Assembly (NCBI GenBank): GCA_902493615.1
Contig: CABUQK010000004.1
Span: forward strand, 1 to 37,486
Length of the DNA: 37,486 nucleotides
Reading direction: 5' to 3'
From: an uncultured Collinsella sp.
GTDB lineage: Bacteria; Actinomycetota; Coriobacteriia; Coriobacteriales; Coriobacteriaceae
The position numbers and the translations under genes were made by a program. Positions 1-7,699 of the stretch are shown here, in pieces. Below the pieces are notes generated by a model that saw only the letters and a program-made list of their open reading frames with translations, searched no databases and had not been told where the DNA came from. The number at the start of each line of letters is the position of its first letter. Positions within the stretch are counted from its first letter, which is position 1.

Positions 1-1
1 C

Positions 2-502
2 GCCTACGATGGCGAGTCCACCAACAGCTTTAACGGCACCGGAGACAAGGGCACCTCGTGCTTTAAGTTTAAGGGCGTCGGGCAGCAGGTCGATATGCCG
101 GGTATCCCCACCACCGACTGGGATTGGCTCATCTACCCGCAAGGCCTCTACGACACGCTCAAGCACATCAGCGCCACCTATCCCAACCTCCCCGTCATCT
201 ATATCACCGAAAACGGCCTGGGCCACAAGGACCCCGAGCCCGATGCGCTCGGCATCGTCGCCGATCCCGAGCGCATCGACTTTGTCGACCAGCACATGGA
301 GAAGGTGCTCCAGGCGCGCGCCGAGGGCGTCGACGTCCAGGGCTACTTTATCTGGAGCCTGCAGGACCAGTTCTCGTGGGCCAACGGCTATAACAAGCGC
401 TACGGCCTGTTCTACATCGACTTCGACACGCAAAAACGCTACATCAAGCAGTCGGCACTCTGGTACAAGGAGCTCGCCGACACTATGGCGGACGCGCAGT
501 AG
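2..502 (+). CDS. lacG: 6-phospho-beta-galactosidase, C-terminal part (first copy)
   Basis: Glycoside hydrolase family 1 enzyme that would cleave a PTS-imported phosphorylated beta-galactoside such as lactose-6-phosphate in the cytoplasm. Only the last 166 codons are in the window; the frame is open from base 2 and ends in TAG. The catalytic nucleophile motif ITENG is present, with the Glu codon at 209-211. Near the end it has FSWANGYNKRYG, which keeps the Ser, Lys and Tyr that bind the 6-phosphate in Lactococcus LacG and the Trp tied to galactoside preference. It is clearly paralogous to the complete lacG at 5914-7335. It precedes lacE1 by 176 bases on the same strand, so the two probably form one operon. 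Substrate beyond beta-galactoside-6-P is inferred. Confidence 0.9.
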   Translation, partial: AYDGESTNSFNGTGDKGTSCFKFKGVGQQVDMPGIPTTDWDWLIYPQGLYDTLKHISATYPNLPVIYITENGLGHKDPEPDALGIVADPERIDFVDQHMEKVLQARAEGVDVQGYFIWSLQDQFSWANGYNKRYGLFYIDFDTQKRYIKQSALWYKELADTMADAQ

Positions 503-528
503 CGCATCGCCTCGCTTTCCCCCGAGAA

Positions 529-565
529 GGGAGCGGCCCTATGCGATACAAACCCAGCCGCTCCC
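529..565 (+). repeat. Inverted repeat between lacG1 and lacE1
   Basis: GGGAGCGGC (529-537) and GCCGCTCCC (557-565) are perfect 9-base arms around a 19-base loop. A pyrimidine-rich tract but no clean T-run follows. It could be a weak terminator or an mRNA processing hairpin that sets the lacG to lacE ratio. The other lacE-lacG junction, at 5854-5878, also has a hairpin. Confidence 0.5.
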
Positions 566-678
566 CTCTCTCCCCCTGGGACCGACCCCGCCTGCACCCG
601 GGCTTTTAGCAAGCGGGAGACCATATAGGTTTTCAACGTCCATGCCATTAAGATTTCATGCAAAGAGGAGCGTGAACT

Positions 679-2439
679 ATGGAATCGATCGTTAAGTTCT
701 TGGAGAAAGGTCAGCCGTACTTCGACAAGGTCTCTAAGAACATCTACCTTCAGGCCATTAAAGACGGCTTTTTGGCAGCAATGCCCATCATCCTGTCTTC
801 TTCTGTCTTCCTGCTTATTTCGACCCTGCCGGGCGTTGTCGCCACGGTCGGCGGCTTTACGCTGCCCGACTGGTGGAACGTCGACGTCGTGAACTTCTGC
901 AACAAGGTTTACAACTTCACGATGGGCGTCGTGGGCATCATGGTCGCCGGCACCACCGCAAGCGCGCTGACCGGCTCCAAGAACCGCCGCATGCCTGCCG
1001 GCAAGGCCATCAACGCCACGAGCACCATGGTCGCCGCCATGTGCGCTATGCTCATCTTGGCCGTTACCCAGACGAGTGCCAAGATCGACGGCGCCGATGT
1101 CTCGGTGTTCTTTACCGACAACATGGGCACCAAGGGCCTGCTGAGCTCCTTTGTCGCCGCATTTGCCACGGTCAACATCTATGCCTTCTGCATTAAGCGA
1201 GACATCACCATCAAGCTGCCCAAAGAAGTCCCCGGCGCCATCGCCCAGAACTTCCGCGACATCTTCGCCTTCAGCTTCTCCATCCTGTTTGTCGCCGTCA
1301 TCGACGTTATCTGCCGCACCTGCTTGGCCGTCCCGTTTGCCAACGTCATCTCCACGCTGGTGAGCCCGCTGTTCGCCGCTGCCGATTCCTACGCCGGCCT
1401 CGCCCTCATCTGGTTCATGATCCCGCTGTTCTGGTTCATGGGCATCCACGGCCCCTCGGTCGTTAAGCCTGCCCTCAACGCCGCGCTGTTTGGCAACATC
1501 ACCACCAACCTCGCCACGCTGCAGGCCGGCGGTCACCCCGCCCTCGCCCTGACCGAGAACTTCGGTAACTACATCGGCGAACTCGGCGGCACCGGCGCCA
1601 CGTTCATTGTCCCGATCATCTTCCTGCTCTTTATGCGCTCCAAGCAGCTCAAGGCCGTCGGCAAAGCCTCTGTCGTACCCGTGATGTTCGCCGTCAACGA
1701 GCCGCTGCTGTTCGCCGCGCCCATCATCCTCAACCCGTACTTCCTGATCCCGTTCCTGTTTGCCCCCGTGGCCAACGTCCTCATTGGTAAGTTCTTCATC
1801 GACTTTTTGGGCATGAACGGCTTTATCTATGCCATGCCGTGGGCACTCCCCGGACCGATCGGCACCTTCATCGACACCAACTTCCAGCCGATCTCTCTGG
1901 TCCTGGTTGTCGTCCTGCTGGTCGTTGACTTCTTGATCTACTACCCGTTCTGCAAGGCCTACGACAACGTCCTGTGCAAGCAGGAGGCAGAGACCCTGGC
2001 CGAAGAAGAGGCCGAGGAGACCAAGGCCGTCAAGACCGCTGCCGCCCCCGCCGTTGAGGCTCCTGTTGTCGAGACCGCTTCTGCCACTGAGGCCTCCGCA
2101 GCTCCGTCCGCCCTTAAGGGCAAGGATCTGAGGGTTCTGGTTCTGTGCGCTGGCGCCGGCACCTCTGCACTACTCGCCAACGCGCTTAAGGAAGGCGCCG
2201 ACGAGCTGGGCATCGACATTACCGCCAACGCCGGTGCCTACGGCAGCCACTACGCCATCATGGACCAGTACAACGTCATCGTCCTGGCTCCGCAGGTTCG
2301 CACCTATTACAACGAGATGAAGGCCGACACCGACCGCCTGGGCATCACGCTGCTGTCGCCCAAGGGCAAACAGTACATCGACCTCACTAAGGATCCCAAG
2401 GGCGCCGTCGCCTGGATCGAGGAAAACCTCGAGGCATAA
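679..2439 (+). CDS. lacE: Lactose-family PTS EIICB (first copy)
   Basis: Membrane permease fused to its EIIB domain, moving and phosphorylating a beta-galactoside. At 586 aa it has the length of Firmicute LacE (about 570 aa). Residues 1-440 are the multi-span EIIC, including the conserved stretches IYLQAIKDGF near the N-terminus and VNEPLLF in the middle. A linker rich in Ala and Glu covers about 441-480. EIIB follows with the phosphocysteine Cys490 in LVLCAGAGTS and the LacE-like stretch MKADTDRLGI. The start has AGAGGAG at 664-670, eight bases upstream. The partner EIIA (LacF) is not in the window. A strong terminator follows at 2473-2513. Lactose specificity rests on pairing with lacG; another beta-galactoside is possible. 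Confidence 0.9.
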   Translation: MESIVKFLEKGQPYFDKVSKNIYLQAIKDGFLAAMPIILSSSVFLLISTLPGVVATVGGFTLPDWWNVDVVNFCNKVYNFTMGVVGIMVAGTTASALTGSKNRRMPAGKAINATSTMVAAMCAMLILAVTQTSAKIDGADVSVFFTDNMGTKGLLSSFVAAFATVNIYAFCIKRDITIKLPKEVPGAIAQNFRDIFAFSFSILFVAVIDVICRTCLAVPFANVISTLVSPLFAAADSYAGLALIWFMIPLFWFMGIHGPSVVKPALNAALFGNITTNLATLQAGGHPALALTENFGNYIGELGGTGATFIVPIIFLLFMRSKQLKAVGKASVVPVMFAVNEPLLFAAPIILNPYFLIPFLFAPVANVLIGKFFIDFLGMNGFIYAMPWALPGPIGTFIDTNFQPISLVLVVVLLVVDFLIYYPFCKAYDNVLCKQEAETLAEEEAEETKAVKTAAAPAVEAPVVETASATEASAAPSALKGKDLRVLVLCAGAGTSALLANALKEGADELGIDITANAGAYGSHYAIMDQYNVIVLAPQVRTYYNEMKADTDRLGITLLSPKGKQYIDLTKDPKGAVAWIEENLEA

Positions 2440-2472
2440 GACGCTGACACCACCTGCCGCTTGCAGACAATA

Positions 2473-2513
2473 AATGGCCCGTGCATCGATGTGTGATGCG
2501 CGGGCCATTTTGT
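2473..2513 (+). terminator. Rho-independent terminator of lacE1
   Basis: AATGGCCCGTGCATC (2473-2487) pairs with GATGCGCGGGCCATT (2495-2509) across a 7-base loop with one mismatch, and is followed by TTTGTTT. It lies 33 bases after the lacE1 stop. Confidence 0.85.
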
Positions 2514-2534
2514 TTAGACCGCACCCGTCCTCCT

Positions 2535-2754
2535 GTTCATCTCAATCTGTAACATCTAGCCGAGTTTTTCGGTCCTAGCTGTTACAGATCGAGATGAACG
2601 CACAGGCCAAGCCGAAAATCTCAATCTGTAACATGTAGACCACTTTTGACCGCTTAGATGTTACAGATCGAGACAAACGGAATAAGCCGGACCGAATTGT
2701 CTAAATCTGTAACATCTAGCTGAGATTTTCGGCCCTACCTGTTACAGGTTGAGA
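2535..2754. repeat. Palindromic repeat array, cluster 1 (three hairpins)
   Basis: Three hairpin units lie at 2535-2599, 2619-2673 and 2700-2754. Each has an outer arm close to TCTCAATCTGTAACA and the complement TGTTACAGATCGAGA, separated by about 25 bases that themselves partly pair. In the first unit the arms are 20 bases with one mismatch. Unit centres are about 80 bases apart. The inner sequence is of one class in units 1 and 3 (CTAGCCGAG or similar, then TTTTCGG) and another in unit 2 (GTAGACCAC then GACCG). The same family recurs at 7428-7562 and 13258-13397. The units fill the gap between lacE1 and lacI and no reading frame is evident in them. Confidence 0.9.
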
Positions 2755-2772
2755 TGAACGAGCCGAGCACGT

Positions 2773-3783
2773 CTACGCCCGCAGGTCTTTCACGCTGGAA
2801 CGCTCGACCAGCACGCCCGACACAAGCGTACGGCTTCTGGAGCTCGGGGCTTCCAGACCTGCGACGACCTCGTTAAGCGCACGGATGCCCAGCTCGCGGT
2901 GGCGAAACTTCACTGACGTCAGAATCGAGTTGGGAATCGTCTTGTAGAGTTCGTCGTCAAAGCCGATCACGGACACGTCGTCGGGCACCCTGAGCCCTCT
3001 GTCACGCAGAGCCATCATCACGCCGTTGGCCATGCAGTCGTTAGCAGCGAGGACCGCCGTGCAATCGGGTTTATCGGCAAGCACAAGGCCCGCGGCATAG
3101 CCGCTATCCGCATTCCAATCGCCTTGCAGAGGCTCGGGCGGCTCAATGCCACGCGTCTCGAGCGCCGCACGCCAACCTTTCATACGGCACTGGCTCGACA
3201 GTGACTCTTTCTTACCAGAGACGAAGTACACGTTCTTGTGACCGTGGTCCAAAAAGTACTCGCACGCCATACGCGCGCCGCCCTCTTGGTCGTCACTGAC
3301 GGTGGAGCAGGTAGGATGCTCCATCGGCGTGATAATCACCGTCTTGAGGTCTTTCGGCGCCTCAAAGGTATCAAAGTCATCGACCATCTGGCGCAGGTTG
3401 AAGATCATGCCATCAACAGGCAGCTGCGACATCCTACGCGCCGCTTCGGCAAGGGTCATCTTCTCCCCTGCGCGCTTCTTAATCATCGTGAGAGCAAATC
3501 CTCGCTCTTCGGCGGCATCGGCGATACCGTCAATCATGTCCACGGCACCGCCCGACAAGTGGAACAGCACCACGCCGATGCACCCGTAACGACCCAACTT
3601 GAGCGAACGCGCGGCAAAGTTGGTTCGAAACCCGAGCGTCTCCATGGCCGAGTGGACCTTATCGCGTGTCGACTCTCGCACGCTATCGGGCTCGTTGATC
3701 ACGCGCGACACCGTCTTGAGAGAAACGCCCGCGGCAACTGCCACATCGTTCATCGAGACATTTTTCTTGTCCATCGTTGCCAC
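2773..3783 (-). CDS. LacI-family transcriptional repressor
   Basis: DNA-binding repressor, 336 aa as called. The N-terminus has the LacI helix-turn-helix (VSMNDVAVAAGVS then KTVSRVINE), followed by the hinge and a periplasmic-binding-protein-like sugar sensor with the family motifs AANDCMANGVM and VIGFDDE near the C-terminal third. The GTG start at 3783 is chosen because GGAG sits five bases upstream; the ATG at 3774 gives a protein three residues shorter but has its GGAG too far away. It is divergent from lacE2 and a perfect LacI-type operator lies between them (3934-3957), so it most likely controls lacE2-lacG2, and perhaps itself, in response to a beta-galactoside or its phosphate. The inducer is inferred. 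Confidence 0.9.
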   Translation of the reverse strand: MATMDKKNVSMNDVAVAAGVSLKTVSRVINEPDSVRESTRDKVHSAMETLGFRTNFAARSLKLGRYGCIGVVLFHLSGGAVDMIDGIADAAEERGFALTMIKKRAGEKMTLAEAARRMSQLPVDGMIFNLRQMVDDFDTFEAPKDLKTVIITPMEHPTCSTVSDDQEGGARMACEYFLDHGHKNVYFVSGKKESLSSQCRMKGWRAALETRGIEPPEPLQGDWNADSGYAAGLVLADKPDCTAVLAANDCMANGVMMALRDRGLRVPDDVSVIGFDDELYKTIPNSILTSVKFRHRELGIRALNEVVAGLEAPSSRSRTLVSGVLVERSSVKDLRA

Positions 3784-3857
3784 TACTTCTCCAGTCGGTT
3801 TTGCATCGCTTGTTTTTTGCGTTCTAGCATACACTACCTGCCCGACTGACAAATCAG

Positions 3858-3887
3858 CCGTTTATCGGACAATATCGACCGTTCACC
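3858..3887. promoter_or_regulatory. CCGTTYAYCG-type motif pair upstream of lacI
   Basis: CCGTTTATCGG (3858-3868) and ACCGTTCACC (3878-3887, followed by CGT) lie between lacI and lacE2. The second matches the first ten bases of the motif ACCGTTCACCG found at the PTS loci at 11360-11446 and 27010-27039. The regulator is unknown. Confidence 0.45.
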
Positions 3888-3922
3888 CGTAAATCCTTGT
3901 TGCTCTTCCAAAAATGTCTTAC

Positions 3923-3957
3923 GTTGTCATTAACGAAATGACAACGTTGTCATTTCG
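3923..3957. promoter_or_regulatory. LacI-family operator of lacE2-lacG2
   Basis: Bases 3934-3957 are a perfect 24-base palindrome with core AATGACAACGTTGTCATT centred on CG, the usual form of LacI/GalR operators. A third half-site, GTTGTCATT, at 3923-3931 forms a second inverted repeat with AATGACAAC (3937-3945). It lies about 100 bases before the lacE2 start and about 150 from lacI. Binding by the adjacent LacI protein is inferred from position. Confidence 0.8.
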
Positions 3958-4058
3958 CAATGCCTTCCTTAAGCAGGAAGGTTTCCGGGCAGTCCTGACC
4001 ATCCATCGACGACCAGTTCCATCCACATGCATCGCGCATCAAGTAGCAAAGGAGCTCT

Positions 4059-5837
4059 ATGGACGCCATCGTAAAGATGCTCGAAAAGCATCAGCCGTTC
4101 TTTGAGAAGATCTCGAGGAACATCTACCTCCAGGCTATTAAGGACGGATTCCTTGGGTGCATGCCCATCGTCCTCACCTCTTCGATCTTTCTGCTCATTG
4201 CCACCCTTCCCGGCGTAGTCGGCATCACGCTGCCCCAGCCGCTCATCGACTGGTGCAACAAGCTGTACAACTTCACCATGGGCGTCATGGGCATCATGGT
4301 CGCCGGCACCACTGCCAAGAACTTTACGGCTTCCATGAACCGTCGCATGCCCGCCGGCAAGGTGCTCAACGACGGCTCCACCATGGTGGCCGCCCAGTGC
4401 AGTATGCTTTTGCTCGCCGTTACGCAGTTCACCACCAAGTTCAACGGCTCCGAACTTTCGGTCTTCGACTGCACCAGCATGGGCACGCGCGGTCTGTTCT
4501 CGGCCTATATCGCCGCGTTCATCACCGTGTGGGTCTACAAATTCTGCGTCTCTCGCGATCTGACCATTAAGCTGCCCAAGGAGGTCCCGGGCGCCATCGC
4601 TCAGAACTTCCGTGACATCATCCCCTTTGGCGGCGCCGTCATCATCTGCGGCATCATCGATGTCGTCGTGCGCAACCTCATGGGCGTTCCGTTCTCCGAG
4701 CTGCTCATCAAGCTGCTCTCCCCGCTCTTCACTGCAGCAGAGACCTACCCCGGACTCATCCTTATTCAGGCAGCCACCGCGTTCTTCTGGTTCATCGGCG
4801 TCCACGGCCCCTCGATCGTCCAGCCGGGCATCGACCCCATCCGTCTTGCCAACCAGGCCGAGAACCTGCAGGTTCTGCTGGCCGGTGGTCACCCCGCCCA
4901 TTCCCTCACCTTCAACATGTCGCTCGTGGGTGAGTTCGGCGGCACCGGCGCCACGTTCATCGTGCCGCTTCTGCTGATTCTCTTTATGAAGTCCAAGCAG
5001 CTCAAAGCCGTCGGTAAGGCCTCGATTGTTCCTGTTGCCTTTGCTGTCAACGAGCCGCTGCTCTTTGGCGCGCCGATGATCCTTAACCCCTACATGCTCA
5101 TCCCCTTTGTTGCCGCCGGCTGCGTCAACGTGAGTGTTGCCAAGTTCTTTATCGACAACGTGGGCATGAACGGCTTCTCCTTCGTGGTGCCTTGGGCTAC
5201 CCCCGCTCCCATCGGCATCTTCATCACCACGAACTTCCAGCTTATCGCCTTGGTGTTTGTCGCGATCATCATCTTGCTGGACGCCATCATCTACCTGCCG
5301 TTCTTGAAGGCATACGATAAGCTGCTCTGCGACCAGGAGGCCGAGCGCGCCGCCGAGCTGGGTCTTGAGTCCGATGGTGCTGCCACCATCGCCGCCAGCA
5401 CCTCTGCGCCCGCTGTCGAGCAGACGACCGCTTCCGTCGAGACGACCGCTGCCGCCGCCGACAGCAAGCCTGTCGCCGATCAGCCCGAGCCCGCCGCCGA
5501 CGCATCCGCTAAGAAGGACGTCGACGGTCTGAAGGTCCTCGTCCTGTGCGCCGGCGCCGGCACCTCTGCCATGCTCGCCAACGCCATCAAGGAAGGTGCC
5601 GCGCAGACCGGAGAGAACATCGCTTCCTCCGCAGGCGCTTATGGTCAGCACACTGCCATCATGGATCAGTACGACGTCATCGTGCTCGCCCCGCAGGTTC
5701 GTAGCTACTACAACGACATGAAGGCCGACACCGATCGTCTGGGCATTAAGCTGCTCGCTCCGCGCGGTAAGGAATATATCGACCTTACCCGCGACCCCGC
5801 TGGCGCCATCAAGTGGCTCCGCGAGAACCTCGACTAG
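4059..5837 (+). CDS. lacE: Lactose-family PTS EIICB (second copy)
   Basis: 592-aa EIIC-EIIB fusion, closely similar to lacE1 over the whole length. The EIIC domain covers about residues 1-430, an Ala/Thr/Glu-rich linker about 431-485, and EIIB the rest, with the phosphocysteine Cys497 in LVLCAGAGTS. It imports and phosphorylates a beta-galactoside at the membrane, needing a cytoplasmic EIIA that is not in this window. AAAGGAG at 4048-4054 sets the start. It is transcribed with lacG2, 76 bases downstream, and lies next to the divergent LacI gene and its operator. The linker composition differs from lacE1, which suggests the copies have diverged rather than arisen recently. Lactose is the likely substrate, by association with LacG. 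Confidence 0.9.
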   Translation: MDAIVKMLEKHQPFFEKISRNIYLQAIKDGFLGCMPIVLTSSIFLLIATLPGVVGITLPQPLIDWCNKLYNFTMGVMGIMVAGTTAKNFTASMNRRMPAGKVLNDGSTMVAAQCSMLLLAVTQFTTKFNGSELSVFDCTSMGTRGLFSAYIAAFITVWVYKFCVSRDLTIKLPKEVPGAIAQNFRDIIPFGGAVIICGIIDVVVRNLMGVPFSELLIKLLSPLFTAAETYPGLILIQAATAFFWFIGVHGPSIVQPGIDPIRLANQAENLQVLLAGGHPAHSLTFNMSLVGEFGGTGATFIVPLLLILFMKSKQLKAVGKASIVPVAFAVNEPLLFGAPMILNPYMLIPFVAAGCVNVSVAKFFIDNVGMNGFSFVVPWATPAPIGIFITTNFQLIALVFVAIIILLDAIIYLPFLKAYDKLLCDQEAERAAELGLESDGAATIAASTSAPAVEQTTASVETTAAAADSKPVADQPEPAADASAKKDVDGLKVLVLCAGAGTSAMLANAIKEGAAQTGENIASSAGAYGQHTAIMDQYDVIVLAPQVRSYYNDMKADTDRLGIKLLAPRGKEYIDLTRDPAGAIKWLRENLD

Positions 5838-5853
5838 TTTCCTCCCTCTGTTG

Positions 5854-5878
5854 GTGCCCGGATCCCCAGTTCGGGCAC
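5854..5878 (+). repeat. Intercistronic hairpin lacE2-lacG2
   Basis: GTGCCCG (5854-5860) and CGGGCAC (5872-5878) form a 7-bp stem with an 11-base loop and no T-run, so it is more likely an mRNA stability or processing element than a terminator. Confidence 0.5.
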
Positions 5879-5913
5879 CTCTCCCTATCCGTATCCCACA
5901 GAAAGGATGACTC

Positions 5914-7335
5914 ATGACCAACCCCATGCAGTTCCCCGACGGCTTTGTATTTGGCGGCGCCACCGCCGCTTACCAGGTTGAGGGTGAGACCCGCACGCAC
6001 GGCAAGGGCAAAGTACCCTGGGACGATTTCCTGGCTGCCCAGGGTCGCTTCTCCCCCGATCCCGCAAGCGACTTCTACAACAAGTACCCGGTCGATATCG
6101 ACCTGTGCCAGCGCTTCGGCATCAACGGTATCCGCGTCTCCATCGCTTGGAGCCGCATCTTCCCCAACGGCACTGGCGAGATCAACCCCGAGGGCGTTGC
6201 CTTCTATCACGAGCTTTTCGCCACCTGCAACAAAGCTGGCGTAATCCCCTATGTCACGCTCGATCACTTCGATACGCCCGAGGCCTTTTACCAGAACGGC
6301 GGCGAGGGCTTCCTGACGCGCACGACGATCGACGCCTTTGTCGAGTACGCCAAGTTCTGCTTTGCCGAGTTCACCGAGGTCAAGCACTGGTTTACCTTTA
6401 ACGAGATTCCCGCAACCGCCGAGGGCAGCTTTATCGTCGGCAACTGGCCGCACGGCGAGAAGTACCGCCTGGACAAGGCCTTCCAGCTCATGCACAACAT
6501 GATGGTGGCCCACGCCAAGGCTGTCGTCGCCTTCCATGAGGGCGGCTTTGAGGGCGAGATCGGCATTGTCCAGAACCTGGAGCCCAAGTATCCCCTCGAC
6601 CCCAACAACGCCGCCGACTGCGAGGCAGCTCGCATGGCCGACGTCATCAACAACCGCTGGGTACTCGACGCCACCTTCCGCGGCCACTATGCAGCCGATA
6701 CCATGGAGGCTGCGACCAAGCTGGCCCATATCGCCGGCGGCGAGCTCGACGTCCGCGACGAGGACATCGCCGCGCTGACCGCCGCGCTCCCCTACAACGA
6801 TTGCCTGGGCGTCAACACCTACAAGTGCCAGTTCCTGCGTGCCGCCGAGGGCGAAAACGACATCAACCACAATGGCACCGGCGACAAGGGCTCCTCGCGC
6901 TGGTTCCTCAAGGGCGTGGGCGAGTCATGCGTGCGCGAAGGCGTACCCACCACCGATTGGGACTGGATCATCTATCCCGAGGGCCTCTACGACCTGCTGC
7001 TCCGCATTAAGAACGATTACCCCAACTACAAGAAGATCTACATCACCGAGAACGGCATGGGCTATAAGGACGACTTCGAGGACGGCTTTATCGACGACGC
7101 CCCTCGCATCGACTACATGCGTCAGCATCTCGCATGGATCCTCAAGGCAATCGACGGTGGCGTGAACGTCGACGGCTACTTTGTGTGGTCGCTGCAGGAC
7201 CAGTTCTCCTGGACCAACGGCTACAACAAGCGCTACGGCCTGTTCTACATCGACTTTGAGACCCAGAAGCGCTATCCCAAGGCGAGCGCGTACTGGTACA
7301 AGAACGTCGCGGAGACCGGCCTGCTCATGGCTTAA
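5914..7335 (+). CDS. lacG: 6-phospho-beta-galactosidase (second copy, complete)
   Basis: 473-aa family GH1 enzyme hydrolysing lactose-6-phosphate or a related phospho-beta-galactoside to galactose-6-phosphate plus the aglycone. The sequence follows LacG of Lactococcus and Staphylococcus closely from start to end. The acid/base Glu164 is in TFNE and the nucleophile Glu379 in ITENG. Phosphate-binding Ser, Lys and Tyr are in FSWTNGYNKRYG, and the Trp in that motif, linked to galactoside over glucoside preference in LacG, is kept. AAAGGA at 5902-5907 precedes the ATG. It is last in the lacE2-lacG2 operon and a strong terminator follows. A phospho-beta-glucosidase side activity cannot be excluded from sequence alone. 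Confidence 0.93.
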   Translation: MTNPMQFPDGFVFGGATAAYQVEGETRTHGKGKVPWDDFLAAQGRFSPDPASDFYNKYPVDIDLCQRFGINGIRVSIAWSRIFPNGTGEINPEGVAFYHELFATCNKAGVIPYVTLDHFDTPEAFYQNGGEGFLTRTTIDAFVEYAKFCFAEFTEVKHWFTFNEIPATAEGSFIVGNWPHGEKYRLDKAFQLMHNMMVAHAKAVVAFHEGGFEGEIGIVQNLEPKYPLDPNNAADCEAARMADVINNRWVLDATFRGHYAADTMEAATKLAHIAGGELDVRDEDIAALTAALPYNDCLGVNTYKCQFLRAAEGENDINHNGTGDKGSSRWFLKGVGESCVREGVPTTDWDWIIYPEGLYDLLLRIKNDYPNYKKIYITENGMGYKDDFEDGFIDDAPRIDYMRQHLAWILKAIDGGVNVDGYFVWSLQDQFSWTNGYNKRYGLFYIDFETQKRYPKASAYWYKNVAETGLLMA

Positions 7336-7357
7336 CTTCTGCCACATACCCCCTGTC

Positions 7358-7405
7358 GGCCGCATGCGAATCCCAAACCGGTTCGTATGCGGCCTTTTTG
7401 TTTTT
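7358..7405 (+). terminator. Rho-independent terminator of lacG2
   Basis: GGCCGCATGCGAA (7358-7370) pairs with TTCGTATGCGGCC (7382-7394) with one mismatch, followed by TTTTTGTTTTT. Confidence 0.9.
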
Positions 7406-7427
7406 GGTGGGCCCGAGCGGATCATTC

Positions 7428-7562
7428 GTCTCGATCTGTAACATCTAACTGGGATTTTCGGTCTTAAATGTTACAGATCGAGACAAACAGGAGTCCGGTC
7501 AAAAAATCTCAATCTGTAACACGTAGCCCACTTTCGACCGTCTACCTGTTACAGATCAAGAC
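7428..7562. repeat. Palindromic repeat array, cluster 2 (two hairpins)
   Basis: Units at 7428-7484 and 7507-7561. The first has perfect 17-base arms (GTCTCGATCTGTAACAT and its complement); the second has arms TCTCAATCTGTAACA and TGTTACAGATCAAGA. Centres are 78 bases apart. The order of inner-loop classes (CTAACTGGGATTTTCGG, then GTAGCCCACTTTCGACCG) repeats that of units 1 and 2 of cluster 1. Confidence 0.9.
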
Positions 7563-7616
7563 AATAAGATAGTCAAATCCGAACTTTCCAAGCAGTTATG
7601 AAGCATGGTTTCTAGT

Positions 7617-7691
7617 TTTCGGTATCACGAACATACTTTCGGTATCATTTAATGGTATTATGATATCGAAAGTATGTTCGTGATACCGAAA
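7617..7691. promoter_or_regulatory. Large palindromic operator/promoter of the fic gene
   Basis: Arms 7617-7648 and 7660-7691 are 32 bases each and complementary except for one position. Each arm holds TTTCGGTATCA twice in tandem, so four copies of one half-site surround an AT-rich centre. That centre contains TATTAT (7656-7661) and TATGAT (7659-7664), possible -10 boxes. The second arm runs into the fic ribosome binding site AAAGGAG (7689-7695). It therefore can act on DNA as an operator and on RNA as a hairpin hiding the start region. Autoregulation by the Fic protein's own winged helix is an inference. Confidence 0.75.
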
Positions 7692-7699
7692 GGAGCCGC

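Noticed and set aside
439..1536. Minus-strand frame opposite lacE1
   Set aside because: Same composition artefact as the frame opposite lacE2; the plus strand is a recognised gene.
2535..2754. CRISPR-like array, because of the ~80-base period
   Set aside because: Each unit is a hairpin with related inner sequences rather than an identical repeat with unique spacers, and no cas genes are present.
3969..5963. Very long minus-strand reading frame (about 660 codons) opposite lacE2
   Set aside because: It is antisense to a clear EIICB gene, has low-complexity Gly/Asp/His-rich content and no ribosome binding site; it results from the high GC third-codon positions.
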